A stretch of 64,000 nucleotides of DNA, from assembly GCF_024585265.1 (NCBI RefSeq), contig NZ_CP036533.1, forward strand, positions 3,605,001 to 3,669,000, given 5' to 3'. This stretch comes from Bradyrhizobium sp. WBAH42. Its GTDB lineage: Bacteria; Pseudomonadota; Alphaproteobacteria; Rhizobiales; Xanthobacteraceae. Each line of letters opens with the position of its first letter. Positions within the stretch are counted from its first letter, which is position 1. The notes beneath the pieces were generated by a model, which was not told the origin of the DNA, did no database searches, and saw only the letters and a list, made by a program, of their open reading frames with translations. A program made the position numbers and the translations under genes. Of the stretch, positions 54,492-62,662 are shown piece after piece.

Positions 54492-56078
54492 ATGCGAGCT
54501 GAAAGTAACGGAACGTCCCGGCGGATTCTCTGCGTGTTTCCGCGCTACACCTCGTCCTTCGGCACGTTCGAGCATTCCTATCCCCTGACCGATGGCGTCC
54601 GCGCCTTCATGCCGCCGCAGGGGCTGTTGCTGATCTCCGCCTATCTGCCGCATGACTGGCAGGTCAAATTCGTCGACGAGAACCTCCGCCGCACCACGAG
54701 GGAGGAGTTCGAATGGGCGGAAGCCGTCTTCGTCAGCGGCATGCACATCCAGCGCCAGCAGATGAACGACATCTGCCGCCGCGCGCATGAGTTCGATCTG
54801 CCGGTCGCGCTCGGCGGTCCCTCCGTCAGCGCCTGCCCCGACTATTATCCGTCCTTCGACTATCTGCATGTCGGCGAGCTGGGCGATGCCACCAACCAGC
54901 TGATCGAGATCCTGTCGCGCGACACCTCGCGTCCCGAGGCTCAGGTGGTGCTGACCACCAAGGACCGCGTGCCGATGACGGAGTTTCCGATCCCGGCCTA
55001 TGAGCTCGCCGAGGTCAAGAAATACTTCCTCGGCAGCATCCAATATTCCAGCGGCTGTCCCTATCAGTGCGAGTTCTGCGACATCCCCGGCCTTTACGGC
55101 CGCAATCCACGCATCAAGACGCCGCAGCAGATCATCGCCGAGCTCGACCGCCTGCGCGAATGCGGTATGACCGACACGGTCTATTTCGTCGACGACAATT
55201 TCATCGGCAACCGCAAGGCGGCCATGGACCTGCTGCCGCATCTGATCGAGTGGCAGAAGCGGACCGGCTATGTCGTCCGGCTGGCGTGCGAAGCCACGCT
55301 CAACATCGCCAAGCGCCCCGAGATCCTCGAGAAGATGCGCGAGGCCTATTTCATCACCATCTTCTGCGGCATCGAGACGCCCGATCCTGACGCGCTGAAG
55401 GCGATGCAGAAGGACCACAACATGATGGTCCCGATCCTGGAGGGCGTGCGCACCATCAACTCCTACGGCATGGAGGTGGTCTCGGGCATCATCATGGGGC
55501 TCGACACCGACAAGCCGAACACCTCGGAGGCTTTGCTCGCCTTCGTCGAGGAGTCCCGGATTCCGCTGCTCACCATCAACCTGTTGCAGGCGCTGCCGAA
55601 GACGCCGCTATGGGACCGGCTGGAGCGCGAGGGGCGCCTGGTCGATGACGACAGCCGCGATTCAAACGTCGACTTCCTGTTGCCCTATGACGAGGTCGTC
55701 GCGTCCTGGAAGCACGCCATGGCGGTCGCTTACGCGCCCGAGAAGGTTTACGCGCGCTTTCAGCATCAATGCGACAACGTCTATGTGCACCGCCTGAAGA
55801 TGCCGGTGCCGGACGAGATGAAGACCTGGCGGAACATCCGGCGCGGCCTCGTCATGCTGCGCAACATCTTCTGGAAGGTCGGCGTGCTCGGCGACTACAA
55901 GCGCGTATTCTGGAAGTTCGCGCTGGGGCGCATCAAGCGAGGCGATCTCGAAGGCCTGATCGGCTGCACGCTGATCGCGCACCACCTCATCACCTTTGCG
56001 CGGGCGGCCTCCAGCGGCAAGCAGAACGCTTCGAACTATTCGATCCGGCTGCGCGAAGCCGCGGTTCCCGCCGAATGA
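54492..56078 (+). CDS. hpnP: Hopanoid C-2 methylase HpnP (B12-binding radical SAM)
   Basis: A 528-residue protein with an N-terminal B12-binding region (about 10-150, PPQGLLLISAYLPHDWQVKF, GMHIQRQQMNDICRRAHEF, ALGGPSVSACPDYYP), a radical SAM core with the iron-sulfur cysteines Cys189, Cys193 and Cys196 in SSGCPYQCEFCDIPG, and a C-terminal extension to 528. It adds a methyl group at C-2 of hopanoids, the source of 2-methylhopanoids. The eutB-hpnP-eutC order is that known for hpnP loci in Bradyrhizobium and Rhodopseudomonas, which favours HpnP over HpnR (C-3) or other methylases. ATG at 54492 follows GGGGAG. Confidence 0.9.
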   Translation: MRAESNGTSRRILCVFPRYTSSFGTFEHSYPLTDGVRAFMPPQGLLLISAYLPHDWQVKFVDENLRRTTREEFEWAEAVFVSGMHIQRQQMNDICRRAHEFDLPVALGGPSVSACPDYYPSFDYLHVGELGDATNQLIEILSRDTSRPEAQVVLTTKDRVPMTEFPIPAYELAEVKKYFLGSIQYSSGCPYQCEFCDIPGLYGRNPRIKTPQQIIAELDRLRECGMTDTVYFVDDNFIGNRKAAMDLLPHLIEWQKRTGYVVRLACEATLNIAKRPEILEKMREAYFITIFCGIETPDPDALKAMQKDHNMMVPILEGVRTINSYGMEVVSGIIMGLDTDKPNTSEALLAFVEESRIPLLTINLLQALPKTPLWDRLEREGRLVDDDSRDSNVDFLLPYDEVVASWKHAMAVAYAPEKVYARFQHQCDNVYVHRLKMPVPDEMKTWRNIRRGLVMLRNIFWKVGVLGDYKRVFWKFALGRIKRGDLEGLIGCTLIAHHLITFARAASSGKQNASNYSIRLREAAVPAE

Positions 56079-56084
56079 TGCCGC

Positions 56085-56870
56085 ATGTCTGATCCGGCCC
56101 CGCCGCGCCGCCCCGTCCTCGATCTGCGGGCGTTCACGCCGGCGCGCGTCGCGCTCGGGCGCAGCGGCGCGAGCCTGCCGACGAAGGCGCTGCTCGATTT
56201 CACGCTGGACCATGCCCGTGCGCGCGATGCCGTGCATGCGGCCTTCGATACGCCGCGTCTAATCGCCGATCTCGACGCGCTCGGTCTTGCGGTGACCGAG
56301 GTGAGGAGCCGGGCGGTCGATCGCAGCGACTATCTGCGGCGGCCGGATCTGGGACGACAGCTCGAGCCCGACTCGGCGCAGCGTCTGGCACGAAGCGTCT
56401 CGGCGCCGTGCCAGCTCGCTGTCGTGATCGGAGACGGCCTGTCCGCAGCGGCGGTCCACAGCCATGCGGCGATCGTGGTAGGGCGCCTGTTGCAATTGCT
56501 TGCCGAGGGCGATGCTGTTGCGGTCGGCCATGTCGTCGTCGCCTCGGGCGCGCGCGTTGCGCTCGGCGACGAGATCGGCGCCATTCTCGGCGCGCGCATG
56601 GTTTTGATGCTGATCGGCGAGCGGCCCGGCCTGTCCGCGCCCGACAGCCTCGGCGCTTATCTGACCTTCGCGCCGCAGCCCGGCCGCACCGATGCCGAGC
56701 GCAATTGCGTCTCGAACATCCACCACGCCGGGTTGAGCCATGACGAAGCGGCGTTCAAGATCGCCTGGCTGGTTCGCGAGGGGCTGGCCCGGGAGGTCAC
56801 CGGCGTCGCGTTGAAGGACGAGAGCGCAGATCGCGCGCCGCGCCAAATTGGCACATTCTCGCCGGGATAA
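56085..56870 (+). CDS. eutC: Ethanolamine ammonia-lyase small subunit
   Basis: A 261-residue EutC. The segments [37 protein letters not shown] (about 9-45), [19 protein letters not shown] (about 74-92), [20 protein letters not shown] (about 108-127) and [35 protein letters not shown] (about 182-216) follow the family. It binds adenosylcobalamin together with EutB. It begins 6 bases after hpnP, so it is in one transcript with it. Placing the methylase between the two subunits of another B12 enzyme is unusual for an operon but conserved among 2-methylhopanoid makers as I recall. Confidence 0.92.
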   Translation: MSDPAPPRRPVLDLRAFTPARVALGRSGASLPTKALLDFTLDHARARDAVHAAFDTPRLIADLDALGLAVTEVRSRAVDRSDYLRRPDLGRQLEPDSAQRLARSVSAPCQLAVVIGDGLSAAAVHSHAAIVVGRLLQLLAEGDAVAVGHVVVASGARVALGDEIGAILGARMVLMLIGERPGLSAPDSLGAYLTFAPQPGRTDAERNCVSNIHHAGLSHDEAAFKIAWLVREGLAREVTGVALKDESADRAPRQIGTFSPG

Positions 56871-57078
56871 CCGGGGACCGGGCCCGAAATCGCCGCATCT
56901 TGATCGATTTGCCCACACTTCGCCTGCTTGCGAGAGGGGTGACTGACCTGCTAAACCCCCTCGCGGCGATTTTCCGCGCATTTTCAAGGGGCAAGCCTCC
57001 CATTGGTATGGCGTTTTCAAGCCGTTCGCGGGGCGCAATAAGCTCACAGGCCGAGCCGATTTAGGAACTGGACAAGGC

Positions 57079-59445
57079 ATGCTCGAAAAGCACAGCGAGA
57101 GTGAGGTTCATGTCGACAAGGTCGAGCAGGGACCTGCGTCCTCCATCGCCTTCGGGCTGGAGCGTCTCGGGCTGATCGCCGTCCGGGCCCCGATCGTCTC
57201 CTGCATCGTCCTGCTCGCGCTGATTGTCGGCGCGGTGTTCGGCATCTACCGGATCAAGATCGACGATTCGCTGTCGCAGCTGTTCCGCTCCGACAGCCGG
57301 GAATTCCGCCAGTATGAAGAGGTGACCAAGAAGTTCCCGGCGGAGGAGTTCGACGTCCTCGTCGTGGTCGAGGGCAAGGCCCTGCTGGAGCGGAACAACC
57401 TGGAGAAGCTGCGCGACTTCGTCACCGACTTGCAGCTGGTCGAAGGCACGCGCGGCCTCGTCTCGCTGTTCTCGGCGCGCCAGGCGCCGGCCCCGGGGAA
57501 GCTGCCGGCGGCGCTGTTCCCGGCCGAGCTGCCCGAGGGCGCGGCCTATGACAAGTTCATCGAGACCGTCAAGAACAACGAGATCATCCGCGGCAAGCTG
57601 TTGTCCGAGGACGGCACGCTGGCGCTGATCGTGCTGTCGCTCGATCCCGAAGTGGTCGGCTCCAACAAGCTGACCAAGACCGTCGGCGACATCCGCGCGC
57701 TGATGAAGGAAGATCTCGGCGACACCGGGCTCAACGTCCAGCTCTCCGGCGTGCCGGTGATGCAACTCGAGATCCGCAACGCGGTCGAGCGCGACGGGCT
57801 GACCTACAACATCCTCGGCATTCTCGCCGGCTGCATCATCGCCATCATCTTCTTCCGCAAGATCTCGTTCATGATCGCGGCGGCATTCCCGCCGATGATC
57901 GCGATTCTGCTGGCGCTCGGCGCGCTCGGCTGGGCCAATTTCAACCTCAACATGTTCCTGAACGTGATGACGCCGCTCATCATGGTCATCAGCTTCTCGG
58001 ACTCGATGCAGCTGACCTTCGCCGCGCGCGACCGGCTGATCGCTGGTCAGGACAAGTTCACCGCGTTCAAGAACGCGGTGCTGGTGGTGGGGCCGGCCTG
58101 CGTGCTGACGCACGGCACCGCCGGCATCTCCTTCATCGCGCTGCAATTCTCCGACTCCGACCTGATCCGCAAGTTCGGCGAGGCTGGGCTTGCCGCCACC
58201 ATCATCGCGCTGGTCGCGGTGCTGTCGCTGGTGCCCGTTTTCGGCGTGCTGTTCGTGCGCAACGAGAAGGTCTTCGCGGTCAAGTTCCAGGGGGCCGATG
58301 CCGGCGTCCAGGCGCTGCGCAATTTCTGCTACTGGATCGCGGTCCGCATGGTCGGCCGGCCCGGCCTGTTCAGCCTGATCGCGGTGCTGTTCGTCGGCGG
58401 CCTCGGCGTCATCTATGCCAATCTGGAGCCGCGCTACCGGCTCGCCGACCAGGTGCCGGACAAGCGCCAGGCGGTCGCCGCCAGCGACCGGCTCGACGCC
58501 AAGCTCACCGGCGCCAATCCGGTCAACGTGCTGATCGTGTTCCCCAAGGGTGAAACGCTCTATTCACCGCAGACGCTCCAGACCATCGCTGAAGTCCACG
58601 CGACGGTCGAGAAGGCCGCGGGCGTCGGCAACGTCTGGTCGCTGGAGACGCTGCGCCGCTGGCTGGCGGAAAAGGCCGGCAGTGCCGACGTCGCGACGCT
58701 GAAGGAATATGTCAGCGTCATTCCCGAGCATCTGGTGCGTCGCTTCATCGACGCCGAGCAGGACGCCGTCGTGGTCGCCGGCCGCGTGCCGGACAAGGAT
58801 TCCAGCCAGCTCCTGCCGATCGTCGACAAGCTCGATACCGAGCTCGATGCTGTCCGCAAGAAGCATCCGGGATACGAGGTCGCGGTGACGGGTCTCGCTG
58901 CGATTGCGGCGCGCAACTCGGCCAGCATGATCGAGAAGCTGAACCGCGGCCTCACCGTCGAATTCGCGCTGGTCGCGATCTTCATCGGCCTTGCCTTCCG
59001 CTCCTGGGTCGTGATGTTCGCCTGCATCCTGCCGGGCATCTTCCCGGTGGTGATGTCGGGAACGGTGCTGTGGGCGATGGGCGAGGGACTGCAATTCGCC
59101 AGCGTCGTCGCGCTCACGGTCTCGTTCGGCCTGGGGCTGAGCGCCACCATCCACTTCCTCAATCGCCTGAGGCTCGAGAGCAAGCCGGGCGTCGGCTCCG
59201 CGCTCGCGGTGGAGCGGGCGACCGTGCTGGTGGGACCTGCGCTGATCCTGACCACGGTGGTCTTGGCCTGCGGCCTCGTCGTCACCGTGTTCTCCGACCT
59301 GCCGTCGCTGCGGCTGTTCGGCTGGCTCAGCGCCTTCTCGATGGTAATGGCGCTGGTCGCCGACCTCTTCATCCTCCGGCCGACGGCGATGTGGCTGATC
59401 AACCTGCACGACAAGCTGCAGGGCACGGATAAGCCGGCGATCTGA
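57079..59445 (+). CDS. hpnN: RND/MMPL-family transporter, HpnN-like
   Basis: A 788-residue membrane protein with two copies of a six-helix MMPL/RND pattern. Membrane helix 1 is near 37-57 (VSCIVLLALIVGAVFGIY), then a large periplasmic part (about 60-240), five helices near 245-390, another single helix near 425, a second periplasmic part (about 450-625) and five more helices near 630-775. Residues with RND proton-relay features are not clear. By position beside hpnP, eutC and hpnC it fits HpnN, the RND protein needed to bring hopanoids to the outer membrane in R. palustris. The family is usually closer to 860-890 residues, so another MMPL exporter is not excluded. Confidence 0.7.
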   Translation: MLEKHSESEVHVDKVEQGPASSIAFGLERLGLIAVRAPIVSCIVLLALIVGAVFGIYRIKIDDSLSQLFRSDSREFRQYEEVTKKFPAEEFDVLVVVEGKALLERNNLEKLRDFVTDLQLVEGTRGLVSLFSARQAPAPGKLPAALFPAELPEGAAYDKFIETVKNNEIIRGKLLSEDGTLALIVLSLDPEVVGSNKLTKTVGDIRALMKEDLGDTGLNVQLSGVPVMQLEIRNAVERDGLTYNILGILAGCIIAIIFFRKISFMIAAAFPPMIAILLALGALGWANFNLNMFLNVMTPLIMVISFSDSMQLTFAARDRLIAGQDKFTAFKNAVLVVGPACVLTHGTAGISFIALQFSDSDLIRKFGEAGLAATIIALVAVLSLVPVFGVLFVRNEKVFAVKFQGADAGVQALRNFCYWIAVRMVGRPGLFSLIAVLFVGGLGVIYANLEPRYRLADQVPDKRQAVAASDRLDAKLTGANPVNVLIVFPKGETLYSPQTLQTIAEVHATVEKAAGVGNVWSLETLRRWLAEKAGSADVATLKEYVSVIPEHLVRRFIDAEQDAVVVAGRVPDKDSSQLLPIVDKLDTELDAVRKKHPGYEVAVTGLAAIAARNSASMIEKLNRGLTVEFALVAIFIGLAFRSWVVMFACILPGIFPVVMSGTVLWAMGEGLQFASVVALTVSFGLGLSATIHFLNRLRLESKPGVGSALAVERATVLVGPALILTTVVLACGLVVTVFSDLPSLRLFGWLSAFSMVMALVADLFILRPTAMWLINLHDKLQGTDKPAI

Positions 59446-59473
59446 GTCTGGGGCGGCAGACGCCGCCTCGCGC

Positions 59474-60307
59474 TCACGCCTCGACGCGGACGATTCCGTA
59501 GGGGTTGAACTTGAAGTCGTCCTCGGCGTAGTCCTGCTCCCGCGACAGCGTCAGCTTGCGGTCGCGCAACGTCGCCTCGACGCCGTGCTCGGCCATGGCG
59601 TTGGCGATCTCTTCCATCAGCATCACCGCGGACCATTCGTTGCCGCGCGATTTCGCGACATAGACCTCCGGCAGGCCGACGAGGTGATAGCCGACGGTCT
59701 CGTAGTAGCGGTCGCCGGCGAGCGGGCGCTTGGCGAAGGCAAGACGACAGGCCTTGGTGACGGCGGGGGTCATGCGCAGGCCCTGGCTGGTGATGGAGCC
59801 CTTGCGCGCCTGGTCCATGAGACTTCGCCACCGCGCGAGGCCGTGGGCGACGCCGGCGCTTTCGCCTTTTGCGGCAACGGCGCCCGCGTCGAACATCTCG
59901 TCCACGATCTGCAGCGCGGCGGCCGAGTAGGCGGCCGTCTTCTGCTGAGCCATCGGCGGGCTCCGCAGGTAGAGGACCGATTTGTGGTTGGCCACGGCCG
60001 CTTCGTCGGACGCGGACCATGCCTTCGGGAAGACGCGGTCCCAGCACACGCCGAACGACCGCTCCATGCGCGGATCGGGCTTTCCTTGCGAATAGGTGCG
60101 GTCGATCTCGAAGCCGAAATCGGCAATCGTTTTGGCCACCGCCTTCGGCGGATGCAGCAGGCTTTCATTCTTGCCGAGGAAGCAGAGCACGTGACGCGGC
60201 TTCACGGACGAAGACTGCATGTTCGCTTCCTGCTGATCACCGGCGAAGGCGCGGCTGGCCACGAACAGGCCGGCGGCTTTCAGCAGATGTCTGCGGATCG
60301 GGTCCAT
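59474..60307 (-). CDS. Exported hypothetical protein with Tat-like signal
   Basis: A 277-residue protein with a twin-arginine signal (PIRRHLLKAAGLFVASRAFAG, residues 3-23) followed by an alpha/beta-looking domain starting VKPRHVLCFLGKNESLL. Segments VLYLRSPPMAQQKTAAYSA near 110-130, GYHLVGLPEVYVAKSRGNEWSAVMLMEEIANAM near 205-237 and a basic/acidic C terminus (DFKFNPYGIVRVEA) are clear, but I recognise no family with confidence. It converges with the RND gene (59445) across 28 bases that hold GGCGGC/GCCGCC. A role in lipid or hopanoid handling would be guesswork. Confidence 0.65.
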   Translation of the reverse strand: MDPIRRHLLKAAGLFVASRAFAGDQQEANMQSSSVKPRHVLCFLGKNESLLHPPKAVAKTIADFGFEIDRTYSQGKPDPRMERSFGVCWDRVFPKAWSASDEAAVANHKSVLYLRSPPMAQQKTAAYSAAALQIVDEMFDAGAVAAKGESAGVAHGLARWRSLMDQARKGSITSQGLRMTPAVTKACRLAFAKRPLAGDRYYETVGYHLVGLPEVYVAKSRGNEWSAVMLMEEIANAMAEHGVEATLRDRKLTLSREQDYAEDDFKFNPYGIVRVEA

Positions 60308-60341
60308 CTCAGCAAATCCAGCCGCGCAAGTTCATGTCAGC

Positions 60342-60371
60342 AAAAAGCCCCCGGCTCGCAGAACCGGGGGC
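60342..60371 (-). terminator. Rho-independent terminator of the 60398-60895 gene
   Basis: On the minus strand GCCCCCGG, a 9-base loop, CCGGGGGC, then TTTTTG: an 8-bp GC-rich stem followed by five T. It begins 27 bases after the stop of the small secreted-protein gene and before the next minus-strand gene. Confidence 0.75.
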
Positions 60372-60397
60372 ATGTTCCTCGTTGCGGGCAAGAGCCT

Positions 60398-60895
60398 TCA
60401 GCCCTTCGTCATGGTGATGTTGACGCCGCGGATCTCGCCCTTGGACGAGATCTGCACGGTCTGCTTGGTGCCGTTGGTGCGCAGCGACAGATTGGCGGCA
60501 AAGCCGTTGGCCTCGACGAAGACCTCGATCTGGCCGCCACCGGCGGTGCCCTGGAGGTTGCCGAAGATGTTGCGGCTGGACTCGCTCCAATTGCCGGAGA
60601 TGCGGTCGCCCTGGCTCGTCACGTCGCTGGTCAGGTCGAACTTGTAGCTGTCGGAGGCGCAGTGCAGCGCCTGCTTCAGACTGAGGCCGCTGCCGGCGAC
60701 CTTGTAATCCGCCTTGCAGCGGATGCGCTCGGTGGAGCCGTCGGACAACGACACCGTGCCGGTGCCGCTCCATGCGCCGTCGAAACCGGCGAACGGTCCG
60801 GACGACTGAGCATGGCTTGCCGTAACCGAAAAGAGCAGCGCCGCCCCGATGCCGGCCGCCGTGATTGCCAGTCCAGATCGCCCAAAGAATTTCAT
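60398..60895 (-). CDS. Small secreted hypothetical protein
   Basis: A 165-residue protein with a signal peptide (MKFFGRSGLAITAAGIGAALLFSVTASHA, cut near residue 29 before QSSGPF). The mature part is short and beta-rich: FDGAWSGTGTVSLSDGSTERIRCKADYKV near 38-66, LHCASDSYKFDLTSDVTSQG near 77-96 and FGNLQGTAGGGQIEVF near 112-127, with two cysteines. I recognise no family; the pattern resembles small extracytoplasmic lipid-binding or stress proteins, but that is only a likeness. It has its own terminator at 60342 and an inverted repeat at 60918-60943 upstream. Confidence 0.72.
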   Translation of the reverse strand: MKFFGRSGLAITAAGIGAALLFSVTASHAQSSGPFAGFDGAWSGTGTVSLSDGSTERIRCKADYKVAGSGLSLKQALHCASDSYKFDLTSDVTSQGDRISGNWSESSRNIFGNLQGTAGGGQIEVFVEANGFAANLSLRTNGTKQTVQISSKGEIRGVNITMTKG

Positions 60896-61350
60896 CGCAA
60901 ATATCCCGTTTTGGAACGACGTTCGCTCATCATTGAGAACGTCTCGCCACATCGAAAGTTTAGTGCTCCGAGCAAGTCGCAGGTTCAAAGCCCGGCGGCC
61001 AGAGACGGCGGTTCACGCAGCCCCGCCGCGCTTCAGGGCCGCGATTTGCCGCGTTTCGGCATGTTTGCGGCGACCAAGGGGGGGCGAAGAGATGCAGCGC
61101 GGCAACAGGTCTGCATTAAAACGCAATGCTTCCGAATTATGATGTAGGATCAAACCCTTACATCTGCGATTGAAAATGCGGGGAAGACCTGTTCGGCGGG
61201 TGCGGCGCCAATTTGGCCGCATTTGCCAGTGCTTGTGCCTTCTCTGAGGCCGCTACAAGCGGCGACTTGCCATCAGAACAATCCGTTCCGGTCATCCGCC
61301 CTGTGCAGTCCGGGATCGGTGCGATTCTGCCGTCAGAATGAAGGAATACA
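60896..61350. other. Divergent 455-base intergenic region
   Basis: It lies between the minus-strand secreted-protein gene (start 60895) and the plus-strand Cys-rich gene (start 61351). It contains the 7-bp inverted repeat at 60918-60943 and an imperfect repeat GATGTAGG / CCTTACATC at 61141-61164 around an AT-rich segment (TTAAAACG, AATTATGATG). I see no convincing coding frame. Promoters for both genes should be here. Confidence 0.5.
60918..60943. promoter_or_regulatory. Candidate operator: 7-bp inverted repeat, 19-bp centre spacing
   Basis: GACGTTC at 60918-60924 and GAACGTC at 60937-60943 are exact inverted copies 12 bases apart, so the two halves lie on the same side of the helix. It is 23 bases from the start codon of the secreted-protein gene on the minus strand. 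The spacing suits a dimeric regulator; none is identified. Confidence 0.4.
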
Positions 61351-61584
61351 ATGCGTAATCTTCTCGTCGCTCTCACCCTGCTGTCGGCCTCCCTTTCGAC
61401 AGCGGCGTTCGCCCAGCAAGGGCGAGGCACGGACGCCGAGCAGAAGGCCTGCACCCGCGATGTGCAGAAGTTCTGCCGTCCGGTCATCGACCAGGGCGAT
61501 TTCACGATCCTGGCCTGCCTCAAGGAGAACCGGGCCAAGATCTCGCAGGCCTGCGACCAGGTCCTGAAGAACCACAATCAATAA
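61351..61584 (+). CDS. Small Cys-rich secreted protein
   Basis: A 77-residue protein with a signal peptide (MRNLLVALTLLSASLSTAAFA, residues 1-21) and a 56-residue mature chain holding four cysteines (ACTRDVQKFCRPVIDQGDFTILACLKENRAKISQAC). The spacing of two Cys-x7-Cys-like pairs suggests two disulfides or metal binding. The pattern CTxDVxKFCxxV...LxCLxxxxxxxSxAC resembles the cysteine-rich repeat found in secreted proteins of rhizobia. Function unknown. A terminator follows at 61606. It precedes hpnC, but is probably its own unit. Confidence 0.78.
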   Translation: MRNLLVALTLLSASLSTAAFAQQGRGTDAEQKACTRDVQKFCRPVIDQGDFTILACLKENRAKISQACDQVLKNHNQ

Positions 61585-61605
61585 ACTCGGCCATTGGCCC
61601 CCAAG

Positions 61606-61625
61606 GCGGCCCTCGGCCGCTTTTT
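61606..61625 (+). terminator. Rho-independent terminator after the Cys-rich gene
   Basis: GCGGCC, loop CTC, GGCCGC, then TTTTT on the plus strand, 21 bases after the stop at 61584. It separates the Cys-rich gene from hpnC. Confidence 0.7.
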
Positions 61626-61666
61626 CCGGGCGCGATCCGCGAAGGGGCGGCCGTCGACGGACAGGA

Positions 61667-61695
61667 TTGGTTTTGCGGCCGTATTCCCCTATATG
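61667..61695 (+). promoter_or_regulatory. Candidate promoter of hpnCDE
   Basis: TTGGTT at 61667-61672 and TATATG at 61690-61695 with a 17-base spacer, 83 bases before the hpnC start at 61778. The -10 part lies inside a short CCCCTATATGGGG palindrome (61686-61698), which could also bind a regulator. Consensus-based only. Confidence 0.4.
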
Positions 61696-61777
61696 GGGGC
61701 CGCGGCGGCATCGCCGGCATGAGCCCGCGCGAGCGAAGAAGCCCTTCCTGTCCAACCGATTGTAAACCAGCCCCTCG

Positions 61778-62662
61778 ATGACCTCTGCGAGCGAATTGCG
61801 ATCCGGCAAGGGTGACCGCGACGAGAATTTTCCCGTCGCGTCCTGGATCATTCATCCGCGTCATCGCGCCCTGATCCTGGCCTATTACAATTTCGTCCGC
61901 ACCGCCGACGACATCGCCGACCACGCCACGCTGCCCGCCGACCAGAAGCTCGCTTTTCTCGACCTGCTCGAGGCGGAACTGCTCGGCAAGGGCGACACCC
62001 AGCCTGAGGCCGTCAGCCTGCGCCGCGCGCTGGCCGAGCGCGGCATGCCGCCGCGCCACGCGCTCGACGTGCTGATCGCGTTCCGCATGGACGTGACCAA
62101 GCTGCGCTACGAGACCTGGGACGAGGTCATCCATTATTGCCGCTACTCGGCGATGCCGGTCGGCCGCTTCATGCTCGACGTCCATGGCGAGAGCACCTCG
62201 ACCTGGGCCGCCTCGGACGCGCTCTGCGCAGGCTTGCAGATCAACAATCATTTGCAGGATTGCGGCAAGGATTTCCGCGAGCTCAACCGCGTCTATCTGC
62301 CGCGCGATGCGCTGGCAGCACACGGCGCCTCGGTCGAGCAGCTCGGCCTTGCGCAATCGCCGCCAGCGATGCTGGCCTGCCTGCAATCGCTCGCCGCGCG
62401 CAACGAGGCGCTGCTCGAGGAGGGCAGGTCGCTCGCTGCGGAAATCCGCGATTTCCGTCTCGGCGTCGACGTCTCCGTCATCCAGGCCTATGCCGACCGC
62501 ATCGTGCGCCTGCTCAAGGTCCGCGATCCCCTGCGTGAGCGCGTGCATCTGAACAAGTTCGAGCTGCTCGCCTTCAGCCTCGCCGGGATGATCGGCGAAG
62601 TCGGCCGCCGTGCGGTCGGCCGCAAGGCCATTTCCAGACCGGGGACTGCCCATGACGCTTGA
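61778..62662 (+). CDS. hpnC: Squalene synthesis protein HpnC
   Basis: A 294-residue trans-isoprenyl-diphosphate-synthase-fold protein (squalene/phytoene synthase group). First Asp-rich motif Asp44-Asp45-x-x-Asp48 in RTADDIADHA; second, Asp161 and Asp165 in INNHLQDCGKDFREL. HpnC forms hydroxysqualene from presqualene diphosphate in the HpnCDE route, with HpnD and HpnE. Start ATG at 61778 follows a region without an optimal ribosome site (CCCCTCG before it). It overlaps hpnD by 11 bases, so both are one transcript. Confidence 0.92.
   Translation: MTSASELRSGKGDRDENFPVASWIIHPRHRALILAYYNFVRTADDIADHATLPADQKLAFLDLLEAELLGKGDTQPEAVSLRRALAERGMPPRHALDVLIAFRMDVTKLRYETWDEVIHYCRYSAMPVGRFMLDVHGESTSTWAASDALCAGLQINNHLQDCGKDFRELNRVYLPRDALAAHGASVEQLGLAQSPPAMLACLQSLAARNEALLEEGRSLAAEIRDFRLGVDVSVIQAYADRIVRLLKVRDPLRERVHLNKFELLAFSLAGMIGEVGRRAVGRKAISRPGTAHDA

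Noticed and set aside
59452..59467. GGCGGC-AGAC-GCCGCC between the RND gene and the Tat-signal protein
   Set aside because: It can form a hairpin between converging genes but has no T-tract on either strand, so I do not call it a terminator.
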